The notes under the pieces were generated by a model. That model was not told the origin of the DNA. It saw nothing but the letters and a program-made list of their open reading frames with translations, and searched no databases. Made by a program: the position numbers and the translations under genes. 64,000 bases of DNA from AP-16 sp963755055 (GTDB lineage Bacteria; Pseudomonadota; Alphaproteobacteria; Rhizobiales; Xanthobacteraceae), in assembly GCA_963755055.1 (NCBI GenBank), contig CAVWIS010000019.1, positions 73,212 through 137,211 of the forward strand. The letters run 5' to 3'. Below are positions 26,727-37,659 of this stretch, piece after piece; within the stretch, counting starts at the first letter, position 1; every line of letters starts with the position of its first letter.

Positions 26727-27974
26727 TCACATGGTCGGCCGGTTCATCTTGCAGGTGGTCGGCAGGACGGTGTCCTGGGTGTCGACCTTGGCCTGGATCT
26801 TCCAGCCCCAGCCGGTCTTCTCCTCCTCGAACGGCTGGTCGCCGCTGAGCGGGCCGAACTGGGCGATGTACATCGGCTGGAAGAACTGGTGATCGTCGGC
26901 GCGCATGAAGCCCTCGCCGCCGTTGTGTACCGTCACCTTCATGCCTTCGAGCTTCTGCGCGATCTTGCCGGGCTCCGCCGATTTCGCCTGCTCGATGGCG
27001 GCGAACGTCATGCGCATCTGGTTGACCACCCGCGGATAGTAGTTGGGGATGCCGGTCTTCGCCCGGAACGCCTTCTCGAACTCGCGCTGCGGCGGGTAGG
27101 GATCGTTCCACACCCCTTCGACGATACCGTAGACCCGGTCGCTGGCATTGGCCTGCTTGATCGCGGTCGGGCCGCCGATGCCGCCGGCGTAATAGGTGTA
27201 CCAGTCGACCTGCAGGCCGGCGTCGGCGGCGGCCTTCAGCAGCAGGGCGAAATCCGCGCCCCAGTTGCCGGTGATCACGGTGTCGGCACCCGACGCCTTG
27301 ATCTTCGCCACATAGGGCGAGAAGTCGGTGATCTTCGCCAGCGGGTGCAGCTCGTCGCCGACGATCTGGATGTCGGGCCGCTTCTTGGCGATCATCTTCT
27401 TGGCTTCCGCCCGCACCGCCTGGCCGAACGAATAGTCCTGGTTGATCAGGTAGAGCTTCTTGATGCTCTGGCGCGGCTTCATGTAGTTGGTGAGCGCCTC
27501 CATCTTGATGTCGGAATTGGCATCCCAGCGGAAGTGCCAGAAGTTGCATTTCTCGTTGGTGAGCACCGGGTCGACCGCCGCGTAGTTGAAGTAGATGATT
27601 TCCTTGCCCGGGTTGCGGTCGTTGTATTTTCCGACGAAATCCTCGATCGCCGCCGCAAAAGCCGAGCCGTTGCCCTGGGTGATGATGCGGATGCCGGCGT
27701 CGATCGCCTTCTGCACCTGCACCAGGCTTTCCTGGGCGTTGAGCTTGTTGTCGTAGCCGATGACCTCGACCTTCATCCCGTTGACGCCGCCCTTGGCGTT
27801 GACCTCGTCGGCGAGATACTGGAAGGTTTTCAGGCCGGCCTCGCCGGTCGCCGCCATGCCGCCCGACAGCGGGTCGATATAGGCGATTTTCAAGGTCGAC
27901 TGCGCCGCCGCCTGGGTTGCGAACAGCGCGATCGCCGCGGCACCGATCAGCGCCGGGGTGCGGAATGACGTCAT
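26727..27974 (-). CDS. ABC transporter substrate-binding protein (branched-chain amino acid / organic acid type)
   Basis: A 415-residue periplasmic protein. A Sec signal occupies residues 1-24 ('PALIGAAAIALFATQAAAQ'), then the Leu/Ile/Val-binding fold begins 'STLKIAYIDPLSGGMAATGE'. 'KLYLINQDYSFGQ' and 'ADTVITGNWGADF' lie in the mature domain. ATG 27974 follows 'CGGGAGGAATCG'. It is upstream of livHMGF, so it is the likely substrate receptor. Relatives in this lineage often bind aromatic or fatty acids rather than amino acids, which would suit the acyl-CoA genes to its right. Confidence 0.92.
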   Translation of the reverse strand: MTSFRTPALIGAAAIALFATQAAAQSTLKIAYIDPLSGGMAATGEAGLKTFQYLADEVNAKGGVNGMKVEVIGYDNKLNAQESLVQVQKAIDAGIRIITQGNGSAFAAAIEDFVGKYNDRNPGKEIIYFNYAAVDPVLTNEKCNFWHFRWDANSDIKMEALTNYMKPRQSIKKLYLINQDYSFGQAVRAEAKKMIAKKRPDIQIVGDELHPLAKITDFSPYVAKIKASGADTVITGNWGADFALLLKAAADAGLQVDWYTYYAGGIGGPTAIKQANASDRVYGIVEGVWNDPYPPQREFEKAFRAKTGIPNYYPRVVNQMRMTFAAIEQAKSAEPGKIAQKLEGMKVTVHNGGEGFMRADDHQFFQPMYIAQFGPLSGDQPFEEEKTGWGWKIQAKVDTQDTVLPTTCKMNRPTM

Positions 27975-28146
27975 CGATTCCTCCCGAATGATCCTGTCGG
28001 GCGCAATCCGCCCGCTTGGATCATTGATAGCCCTCCGGCCGGGGCTCGCCAAGCCGATTCTTCCTGGTAGATTGGCCTTAAGTGTCGGTTCGCCCTGCGA
28101 AATAAATCGCCGCGGAACGACGGCAGCGCGCAGGGGTGTCGCCACG

Positions 28147-28605
28147 ATGCGGGTTTTCAAGGATTTCGACGAGATCAAGAGCGCGGTCGGCAGCGAGGTC
28201 GGGGTGAGCGACTGGGTCGAGGTGACGCAGGAGCGCATCGACCGCTTCGCCGAGGCGACCGGCGACGACCAGTGGATCCATGTCGACGTCGAGCGGGCCA
28301 AGCGCGAATTACCTTACGGCAACACGATCGCCCACGGCCTGCTCACGCTGTCGCTGGTGCCGCTGTTCTTCCGCACGGTGCTGCGCATCGACGGGCTGAA
28401 GAACAGCCTGAACTACGGCTCGAACCGCATCCGCTACATGGCGCCGGTCCCGGCCGGCACGCGGCTGCGCGGCCGCATCCGCATCGAGGACGCCATCGAT
28501 GTCCCGTCCAACGGCCTGCGGGTGGGCTACCGCACTATGGTCGAGATGGAGGGCGGCAAGCGCCCGGCCTGTCTCGCCGATACGATCGCGGTGCACTACC
28601 GGTGA
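28147..28605 (+). CDS. MaoC-family (R)-specific enoyl-CoA hydratase
   Basis: A 152-residue hot-dog-fold protein. The hydratase motif with catalytic Asp and His is 'ATGDDQWIHVDVERAK', followed by 'TIAHGLLTLSLVPLF'. It hydrates enoyl-CoA thioesters to (R)-3-hydroxyacyl-CoA. ATG 28147 was chosen because the protein then begins like its relatives ('MRVFKDFDEIK'). It is divergent from the binding-protein gene. Confidence 0.9.
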   Translation: MRVFKDFDEIKSAVGSEVGVSDWVEVTQERIDRFAEATGDDQWIHVDVERAKRELPYGNTIAHGLLTLSLVPLFFRTVLRIDGLKNSLNYGSNRIRYMAPVPAGTRLRGRIRIEDAIDVPSNGLRVGYRTMVEMEGGKRPACLADTIAVHYR

Positions 28606-28614
28606 AGTTGGGAA

Positions 28615-28735
28615 GCGCAATCCCTCGCCGGAACGGGGAGGGTGGTCGGCGTCAGCCGACCGGGTGGGGCTGCGGCGCCGCGACCCCACCCGGCGCGCTG
28701 CGCGCGCCACCCTGCCCTTGCAGGGGAGGGATGGA
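28615..28735. repeat. Palindromic intergenic repeat, family B ('GGGGAGGGTGG' type), copy 1
   Basis: The element contains 'CGGAACGGGGAGGGTGG', 'CCGGGTGGGG', 'CCCCACCCGG', 'GCCACCCTGCCCTTGCAGG' and 'GGGGAGGG' in nested inverted order, a common arrangement in alphaproteobacterial intergenic repeats. A related longer copy lies at 35277-35432. Confidence 0.65.
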
Positions 28736-28741
28736 AGACGA

Positions 28742-29477
28742 GTGATCGGCTTGGTGGTCCTCGCGATCGGCCTGTCGCTGCACGCCGTCCCCGCCGCCGC
28801 CTGCGATCCGGCGAATTTCAGGATCGTCCTCGACGTCGGCCATACCGTGGAGGCGGGCGGCGCGCGCAGCGCCCGCGGCGTGCCGGAATATGTCTTCAAT
28901 CTCGAGCTGGCGCGGCAGGTCGAGACCCAGCTCCGCGAGGCGGGTTTCGCCCGGGTGAGGGTGCTGATCTCCAAAGGCATCGGCCGGCCACAGCTGCTGC
29001 GGCGCGCGGAGCGCGCCAACGCGCTCGGGGCCGACCTGCTGGTCTCCGTCCATCACGAACTCGGTGCAGGATTCCTACCTGCGGAAATGGCAGCACGACC
29101 GCCGCATCGACCTCTTCAGCGACAAGTTCAGCGGCTACTCGATCTTCGTCGCCGGAAATGCGCGGTTCGCCGACAGCGTCGAATTCGCAACCCTGCTGGC
29201 GGACGAACTGATCGCCCGGCAGATGAAATTCTCCGCCCATCATGCCGAGGACATTCCGGGCGAGCGCCGGCCGCTGCTCGATCCCGATCGCGGCATCTAT
29301 CGCTACGACGAATTGCTGGTGCTGAAGAACACTTTGGCGCCGGCGGTTCTTCTCGAGGCCGGCGTGATCGTCAACCGTGCCGAGGAGCTGGTGCTGGCCT
29401 CGCCCGAGCGGCGCCGCGCCGTCGGCACGGCGATTGCAGGCGCGGCGGAGAAATTCTGTGCGGGTGCCCGCTCGTAG
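28742..29477 (+). pseudogene. N-acetylmuramoyl-L-alanine amidase (Amidase_3), one frameshift
   Basis: The protein starts at GTG 28742 with a hydrophobic export signal ('VLAIGLSLHAVPAAAC', ending in a possible lipobox Cys). It then has the zinc-ligand motifs 'IVLDVGHT', 'GVPEYVFNLELA' (Glu) and 'LLVSVHH'. The frame shifts near 29060, where one extra A turns the expected 'DSVQDSYLRKW' out of frame, and continues as 'QDSYLRKWQHDRRIDLFSDK' to a stop at 29477. The enzyme cleaves the stem peptide from murein. All catalytic segments are present, so a one-base error or a very young pseudogene would explain it. Confidence 0.78.
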
Positions 29478-29544
29478 GATGGGTTGAGCGCCAGCGAAAC
29501 CCATCAACGTCGCCGATGGGTCTCGCAAAGAGCTCGACCCATCC
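29474..29544. repeat. REP-like palindromic element, copy 2
   Basis: Same family as 1948-2020, in the opposite orientation: GTAGGATGGGTTGAGCGCC ... AGCTCGACCCATCC. It overlaps the end of the amidase frame and lies between two convergent genes. Confidence 0.75.
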
Positions 29545-29548
29545 CGCG

Positions 29549-31183
29549 TCACGCCGTCGGCAGCCGGTGATCCTTGTACCGGTTGCGCAGCTCGGTCTTC
29601 AGCAATTTGCCGGTCGCCGTGTGCGGCAGCTCGTCGGCGAACACCACGTCGTCGGGCAGCATCCACTTGGCCATCTTGCCCGACAGCATGTCGAGCAGCG
29701 CTGCCTTGTCCTTGGCGGCGCCGGGCTTCGGCACCACGATGAGCAGCGGCCGCTCGCCCCATTTGGGATGCGGCAGGCCGATCACCGCGGCCTCGGCGAC
29801 GCCGGGATGCGCCATCGCGGCGTTCTCCACGTCGATCGAGCTGATCCATTCGCCGCCCGACTTGATCACGTCCTTGCTGCGGTCGGTGATGCGCAGATAG
29901 CCGTCCGTGTCGATGGTGGCGACGTCGCCGGTGCGGAACCAGCCGTCCTTGTCGAACGCCGCCTTGGAGGCGGCCTCGTCCTTGAAATAGCCGGCGATGA
30001 TCCACGGGCCGCGCACCAGCAGCTCGCCGGAGGATTTTCCGTCGTGCGGCTGGCGGGTGCCGTCGGGGCCGATGATCTTCATCTCGACGCCGGCGAGCGG
30101 CCGGCCCTGCAGCGCCTTGACGGCGAGCTGCTCGGCGACCGGCCGGCCGGTATGCTTGCCCTTGAGCGTCGAGATGGTGCCGACCGGACTCATCTCGGTC
30201 ATGCCCCAGCCGTGCATCACCGTGATGCCGTAGGTCTTCTCCAGGGTCTCGATCATCGCCAGCGGCGCCGCCGAGCCGCCGATCAGCATGCGCCGGACGG
30301 TCGAGAGCTTTTGCCCGGTGTCGGCGAGATGGCGCAGCAGGCCGAGCCACACGGTGGGGACGCCAAGCGCCGTGGTGACGCCCTCGGCCTCGAACAGCTC
30401 GGTCAAACTCTTGCCGTCGAGCGCCGGCCCGGGAAACACCAGCTTGGCGCCGCACATCGCCGCCAGGTAGGGCACGCCCCAGGCATTGACGTGGAACATC
30501 GGCACGATCGGGCAGATCGCGTCGGCCGAGGAGGCGGCGATGGCGTCGCCCGCGGTCACCGCATAGCTGTGCAGCAGGGTCGAGCGGTGGGAGTAGAGCG
30601 CGCCCTTGGGGTTCCCGGTGGTGCCCGACGTGTAGCACAGCGAGCAGGCGGTGCGCTCGTCGAACTCGGGCCAGTCGAGCCGGTCGCTTTCCGCGCCGAT
30701 CAGGGTCTCGTAGCACAGCGCGTTGGTCAGGCTCGTCTTCGGCATATGCGCCGCATCCGTCATGATCACGACGTGACGCACCGTGCCGAGCTTCGGCATC
30801 AGTTTCTCGACCAGCGGCATGAATGTCAGATCGACGAACAGCACCTGGTCTTCGGCGTGGTTGACGATGTACTCGAGCTGGTCGTGGAACAGCCGCGGAT
30901 TGATGGTGTGGCACACCGCGCCGATGCCGGAGATCGCGAAGTAGAGCTCGAAATGGCGGAAGCCGTTCCAGGCGAGCGTCGCCACCCGGTCGCCCGGCCG
31001 GATGCCGAGCTTGATCAGGGCGTTGGCGGTCTGCTTGGCGCGCCGGCAGGCGTCCGCATAGGTGTAGCGGTGGATCGGCCCTTCCACCGTGCGCGACACG
31101 ATCTCCGCGTCGGCGTGGTAGGTGGCGGCATGCTCGATCAGCGACGAGACGAGCAGCTGGCGATCCATCATGATGCCGAGCAT
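29549..31183 (-). CDS. Long/medium-chain acyl-CoA synthetase (AMP-forming)
   Basis: A 544-residue enzyme of the ANL superfamily. The P-loop is 'CYTSGTTGNPKGALYSHRS', motif 2 is 'HGWGMTEMSPVG', the hinge region is 'GWFRTGDVATIDTDGYLRI', and the catalytic C-terminal Lys lies in 'TGKLLKTELRNRY'. It activates a carboxylic acid to its CoA thioester in the cytoplasm. It is the last of a leftward series of beta-oxidation genes and should supply the acyl-CoA dehydrogenases. Confidence 0.92.
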   Translation of the reverse strand: MLGIMMDRQLLVSSLIEHAATYHADAEIVSRTVEGPIHRYTYADACRRAKQTANALIKLGIRPGDRVATLAWNGFRHFELYFAISGIGAVCHTINPRLFHDQLEYIVNHAEDQVLFVDLTFMPLVEKLMPKLGTVRHVVIMTDAAHMPKTSLTNALCYETLIGAESDRLDWPEFDERTACSLCYTSGTTGNPKGALYSHRSTLLHSYAVTAGDAIAASSADAICPIVPMFHVNAWGVPYLAAMCGAKLVFPGPALDGKSLTELFEAEGVTTALGVPTVWLGLLRHLADTGQKLSTVRRMLIGGSAAPLAMIETLEKTYGITVMHGWGMTEMSPVGTISTLKGKHTGRPVAEQLAVKALQGRPLAGVEMKIIGPDGTRQPHDGKSSGELLVRGPWIIAGYFKDEAASKAAFDKDGWFRTGDVATIDTDGYLRITDRSKDVIKSGGEWISSIDVENAAMAHPGVAEAAVIGLPHPKWGERPLLIVVPKPGAAKDKAALLDMLSGKMAKWMLPDDVVFADELPHTATGKLLKTELRNRYKDHRLPTA

Positions 31184-31522
31184 GGTTTTCCTCCCCTGAT
31201 AATATTCAGCCGGCTATAGCGGACGCGGCCTTCCGTCTCAAGGCGCCGACCGGACGGCTTGCGACAGCTGCCTGCTTGTCGCGCGAAGTGCGACGCCACG
31301 CCGCAGAAGCGGCTCCGCCGTCGGGTCACGCAGTTTGCCGGGAGCAGATACGCCGGGCACCAGGCTCCGGTTTCGGTCGCGAGCCGAGATTTTCGCGCAT
31401 GCTCGCGGCGGGTCGCGGTGCCGGCTGCTCGGGGCAGGAAAACTGATCAGAAGCAAATCATCCGTCACCTCTCCCGGCCAGCCGGGAGAGGTGACGTCGC
31501 GGAAGCAGGCAGTCCCGGTTCC
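31184..31522. other. Intergenic region without a supported gene
   Basis: These 339 bases lie between two leftward genes. I see one strong hairpin, 'CACCTCTCCCGGCCAGCCGG' followed by 'GAGAGGTG' at about 31469-31496, which may be a terminator or a dispersed repeat. No coding frame looks genuine. Confidence 0.5.
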
Positions 31523-32774
31523 TCAATGCGCCGCGGCACGCTGCTGCGCTGCCGCGCCCGAGCGCGGCGCCTGGTATTTTCGCAGCTCGAGCTTGGCCAC
31601 GGCGTCGCGATGCACCTCGTCGGGGCCGTCGGCAAGGCGCAGCGTGCGGGCGTGACCGTAGGCGTGCGCCAGATGGAATTCCTGCGAGACGCCGCCGCCG
31701 CCGCACACCTGGATGGCGCGGTCGATCACCTTGGTGGCCACGTTCGGGGCGACCACCTTGATCATGGCGATCTCGGCGCGTGCCGCCTTGTTGCCGACCT
31801 CGTCCATCATCCTGGCGGCATGGAGGGTGAGCAGGCGCGCCTGATCGATCTCCATGCGCGACTCGGCGATCCAGTGCCGGGTCACCCCCTGCTCGGCGAT
31901 GGTCATGCCGAACGCGGTACGCGACAGGGCCCTGAGGCACAGCGTCTCCAGCGCCCGCTCGGCGACCCCGATGCAGCGCATGCAGTGATGGATGCGGCCG
32001 GGACCGAGGCGCCCTTGCGCGATCTCGAAGCCGCGCCCCTCGCCGAGCAGGATGTTCGAGACCGGCACCCGCACGTTCTCGAACAGCACCTCGCCATGAC
32101 CGTGCGGCGCGTGGTCGTAGCCGAACACGGTGAGATGGCGAAGGATCTTCACGCCGGGGGTATCCATCGGCACCAGCACCATGGACTGGCGCTGGTGGCG
32201 CGCCGCATCCGGGTTGGTCTGGCCCATGAAGATCGCGATCTTGCAGCGCGGATCGGGTGCGCCGGAGGTCCACCATTTGCGGCCGTTGATCACGTAATGG
32301 TCGCCGTCGCGCTTGATCTGCGACTGGATGTTGGTGGCGTCCGAGGAGGCGACCGCCGGCTCGGTCATGGCGAAGCAGGAGCGGATCTTTCCCTCCATCA
32401 GCGGCTCCAGCCACTGCTTCTTCTGCTCCTTGGTGCCGTAGAGCGCGATGGTCTCCATGTTGCCGGTATCGGGTGCCGAGCAGTTGAAGGGCTCGGAGCC
32501 GATCGGCGAGCGTCCCATGATCTCGCACAGCGGCGCATATTCGAGATTGGTCAGCGAGTTCGGGAAACTCCTTCCTCGGCAGGAAGAAGTTCCACAACCC
32601 TTGCCCCTTCGCCTTGGCCTTGAGCTCCTCCATGATCGGCACCGCGCCCCAGCGGGTCGGCGCCTCCTCGATCTGGCGGTGGTAGACCGGCTCGGCCGGG
32701 AGGATGTGCTCCTCCATGAAGGCGACGATCTTCTGGCGGAGCTCCTTGGTGCGCTGACTTGGCTCGGTGAGCAT
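31523..32774 (-). pseudogene. Acyl-CoA dehydrogenase, one frameshift
   Basis: The start is 'MLTEPSQRTKELRQKIVAFM' at ATG 32774. The frame slips near 32565, after 'FLPRKEFP', by one base, and resumes at 'NSLTNLEYAPLCEIMGRSP', continuing to 31523. The FAD/substrate motif 'CFAMTEPAVASSDATNIQS' and C-terminal 'QVCGGGGVSQEFHLAHAYG' are present. The total of about 416 residues is normal for the family. The enzyme would oxidise an acyl-CoA to the 2-enoyl-CoA. Third of three adjacent acyl-CoA dehydrogenases. Confidence 0.85.
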
Positions 32775-32926
32775 CGGTCTCTCCCTTTCGTGTTGCCGCA
32801 AGCCTGCCGGCTCGCACGCGCCTGCGCAAGGGTTCAGTGGCGCGGGCCACCATTGCCGAGCCCGCGCATGCGGCGGCGTACCGCGGGGCGGAATTGCGTT
32901 ATCGCAATGCGCCGCCGAGCCACGCG

Positions 32927-34066
32927 CTAATACCCGCGCAGGCGCGCCAGGCGGTCGGCGTGGAACTGCGGGTCGCCGAAGAGCTCCTGGGCGACGCGGA
33001 TGCGTTTCATGAACAGGCCGAAGTCGAGGTCGTCGGTCATGCCCATGCCGCCGTGCATCTGCACGGCTTCCTGCGATGCGAGCTTTGCCGCCTGGCCGGC
33101 CTTGGCTTTCGCCAGGGAGGCGATCGGGCCGGCGGCGTCGGGGCTCTCGTCGAGGGTCTGCAGCGCTTTGAGCACGGCGGAGCGGGCGATCTCTAGCTCC
33201 ACATAGGCGTGCGAGATGCGGTGCTGCAGCGCCTGGAACTCGCCGATCGCCCGGCCGAACTGCTTTCGCTCCTTGAGGTAGTCGACGGTGCGGCCGAAAA
33301 CTTCCGTGCCGGAACCGACGAGCTCGGCCGCAAGCCCGGCGCGTCCGACCGAGAGCAGGCGATCGAGCAGAGCTGTTCCGCCGTCGACCTCACCGAGCAC
33401 CGCGTCAGCGGTGACGTCGACGGCCTTGAATGCGAGCCGCGCCGCATTGCGGCTGTCGACCATGACGGTGCGCTCGGCGTCGAGCCCCGCTGCCTTGCGG
33501 TCGACCAGAAAAAGGGTCACGCCCTTGCGTTCGTCCGCGGCGCCCGCGGTGCGCGCCGCCACCACGATCAGGTCGGCCACGTGGCCGTCGATCACGAACG
33601 TCTTGCTGCCGTCGAGACGAAAGCCGTTGGCGTGGCGCGTGGCGGTGAGCGCGATGCGGCCCGGCCGGTGCTTGGCGCCTTCATCGACCGCGAGCGTCGC
33701 GACGATCTCGGCCTTGGCGATGCGCGGCAGAAACTCCTGCCGCTGCGCCGCCGATCCGGCCTGCTTCAGCGCGCTCGCCGCCACCACCGCGGTCGAGAAG
33801 AACGGCGAGGGGGCGAGCGTCCGCCCCATCTCCTCGAGCAGCACGCCGGCTTCCACATGACCGAGGCCGACGCCGCCGAACTCCTCCGGTACCAGCACAC
33901 CGGCAAAGCCCATCTCGGATAAGCCGCGCCACAGGTCGGGCGAAAAGCCCGTGGCGTCTTTGGTGTCGCGCAGCTTGCGCAAATGCGCCACCGGCGCGTG
34001 CTCGGAAAAATAGCCACGCGCACTGTCGCGCAGCATCTCCTGCTCTTCGGTGAGGACCAGTGCCAT
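32927..34066 (-). CDS. Acyl-CoA dehydrogenase, small-subunit type (PimD-like)
   Basis: A 379-residue protein opening 'MALVLTEEQEMLRDSARGYF'. It has 'VPEEFGGVGLGHVEAGVLLE' and the C-terminal 'QEAVQMHGGMGMTDDLDFGL'. It is followed closely on the same strand by its partner: the ATG at 34066 lies 10 bases after the larger dehydrogenase stop. Side-by-side unequal acyl-CoA dehydrogenases behind a FadJ-type fusion match the pimF-C-D order of Rhodopseudomonas dicarboxylate degradation. The Pim assignment is inference from order and size. Confidence 0.88.
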   Translation of the reverse strand: MALVLTEEQEMLRDSARGYFSEHAPVAHLRKLRDTKDATGFSPDLWRGLSEMGFAGVLVPEEFGGVGLGHVEAGVLLEEMGRTLAPSPFFSTAVVAASALKQAGSAAQRQEFLPRIAKAEIVATLAVDEGAKHRPGRIALTATRHANGFRLDGSKTFVIDGHVADLIVVAARTAGAADERKGVTLFLVDRKAAGLDAERTVMVDSRNAARLAFKAVDVTADAVLGEVDGGTALLDRLLSVGRAGLAAELVGSGTEVFGRTVDYLKERKQFGRAIGEFQALQHRISHAYVELEIARSAVLKALQTLDESPDAAGPIASLAKAKAGQAAKLASQEAVQMHGGMGMTDDLDFGLFMKRIRVAQELFGDPQFHADRLARLRGY

Positions 34067-34076
34067 CGGGATGCTC

Positions 34077-35258
34077 TCAAGCCCCCGGCAGACCGAGCAC
34101 GCGTTTCGATATGATGTTGAGCTGCACCTCGGAGGTGCCGCCCTCGATCGAGTTCGCTTTGCTGCGCAGCCAGTCGCGCGCCTGGCGGCCGTCGCCGGAG
34201 CGCGCGCCCTCCCATTCCAGCGCGTCGGAGCCGCCGGCATCCATCAGCAATTCCTGGCGCCGCTTGTTGAGCTCGGCGCCGTAATATTTGAGCACCGACG
34301 AATAGGCACCGACGCCCTGGCCGGCCTTTGCCATGTCGGCTGCGCGCTGCATGGTGAGCAGGAAGGCCCAGCCGTCAACCTCGAGCTCGGCGATCTTGGT
34401 CCGCAGCAGCGGATCGGCCAGCATGCCGTTGTCGTGGCCGACGGTTTCCGCCGCGATCTCGCCGATCGAACGGGTGATCTGGGCCGTGCCGACCGCGCCA
34501 ATCATTTCTCGCTCGTGGGTGAGCAGGTATTTGGCGATGTCCCAGCCCTTGTTCAGCTGACCGACCAGGTTCTCCTTCGGCACCGTCACGTCGGAGAAGA
34601 AGGTCTGGCAGAACGGCGACTTTCCCGAGATCAGCATGATCGGCTTGGTCGATACGCCAGGGCTCTCCATGTCGAACAGGATGAAGCTGATGCCCTCGTG
34701 CTTCTTGGCGTCGGGATCGGTGCGCACCAGGCAGAAGATCCAGTCGGCCTGGTCGGCGTAGGAGGTCCAGATTTTCTGTCCGTTCACCAGAAAATGGTCG
34801 CCGCGATCCTCGGCGCGGGTTTTCAGCGCGGCGAGGTCGGAGCCGGCATCGGGCTCCGAATAGCCCTGGCACCAGCGGATCTCGCCGCGGGCGATCTCCG
34901 GCAGATACTTCTTCTTCTGCGCCTCGGATCCGTATTTGAGCAGCGCCGGCCCGAGCATCCAGATGCCGAAGCTCTGCAGCGGCGGCCGGCATTTCAGCGC
35001 CGTCATCTCCTGGCGCAGCACGCGCGCCTCGTCGCGGGAAAGACCGCCGCCGCCGTAGTCCGCCGGCCAGTCGGGGACCGTCCAGCGCTTCTCCACCATG
35101 CGCTCGAGCCAGGTCCGCTGGGCGTCGGAGCGAAATGTCCAGCGCCGCCCGCCCCAGCAGATGTCGCCTTCGCCGGTCGCAGGCTTGCGCATCTCGGCCG
35201 GGCAGTTCTGCTCGAGCCAGGCGCGGGTCTCGGCGCGGAATGTTTCGAGGTCGGTCAT
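34077..35258 (-). CDS. Acyl-CoA dehydrogenase, large-subunit type (PimC-like)
   Basis: A 393-residue flavoenzyme. Visible motifs are 'WTVPDWPADYGGGGLSRDEA', 'RWCQGYSEPDAGSDLAALK' (FAD/substrate loop), 'VNGQKIWTSYADQADW' and the C-terminal 'NSIEGGTSEVQLNIISKRVL'. ATG 35258 is supported by homologue-like starts ('MTDLETFRAETRAWLEQN'). Probably forms a heteromer with the gene just downstream and acts on medium-chain acyl-CoA or dicarboxylyl-CoA. Confidence 0.9.
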   Translation of the reverse strand: MTDLETFRAETRAWLEQNCPAEMRKPATGEGDICWGGRRWTFRSDAQRTWLERMVEKRWTVPDWPADYGGGGLSRDEARVLRQEMTALKCRPPLQSFGIWMLGPALLKYGSEAQKKKYLPEIARGEIRWCQGYSEPDAGSDLAALKTRAEDRGDHFLVNGQKIWTSYADQADWIFCLVRTDPDAKKHEGISFILFDMESPGVSTKPIMLISGKSPFCQTFFSDVTVPKENLVGQLNKGWDIAKYLLTHEREMIGAVGTAQITRSIGEIAAETVGHDNGMLADPLLRTKIAELEVDGWAFLLTMQRAADMAKAGQGVGAYSSVLKYYGAELNKRRQELLMDAGGSDALEWEGARSGDGRQARDWLRSKANSIEGGTSEVQLNIISKRVLGLPGA

Positions 35259-35276
35259 GGCAAAACCTCTCGTCTC

Positions 35277-35432
35277 GAATCCCTCCCCAGAACGGGGAGG
35301 GTGGACGCGCGCCTCAGCGCGCGGCCGGGTGGGGCGCCATGTGCGCCGAGTTTGCCGCCCGTCCCCCACCCGGCCGCCTGCGCTTCGCTCCGGCGGTCGA
35401 CCTCCCCCGGCGGGGGAGGTATGGGCTCAATC
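35277..35432. repeat. Palindromic intergenic repeat, family B, copy 2
   Basis: The order is 'CCCCAGAACGGGGAGGGTGG', then 'GCGGCCGGGTGGGG', then 'CCCCCACCCGGCCGC', then 'CCTCCCCCGGCGGGGGAGG'. It is related to 28615-28735 and fills most of the gap between the FadJ-like and PimC-like genes. It may reduce transcription downstream or protect mRNA ends. Confidence 0.65.
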
Positions 35433-35450
35433 GCCGCGGGGGAGGGATGG

Positions 35451-37559
<2,109 letters not shown>

Positions 37560-37583
37560 TTGTTCCTCCCGAATTTGTTGTTC

Positions 37584-37656
37584 GTAGGATGGGTTGAGCG
37601 GCAGCGAAACCCATCAACGCCGCCGATGGGTTTCGCAAGAGCTCAACCCATCCTAC
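37584..37656. repeat. REP-like palindromic element, copy 3
   Basis: GTAGGATGGGTTGAGCGGC ... GAGCTCAACCCATCCTAC, in the same orientation as copy 2. It lies between the aldehyde dehydrogenase stop and the FadJ-like start. Confidence 0.8.
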
Positions 37657-37659
37657 AAG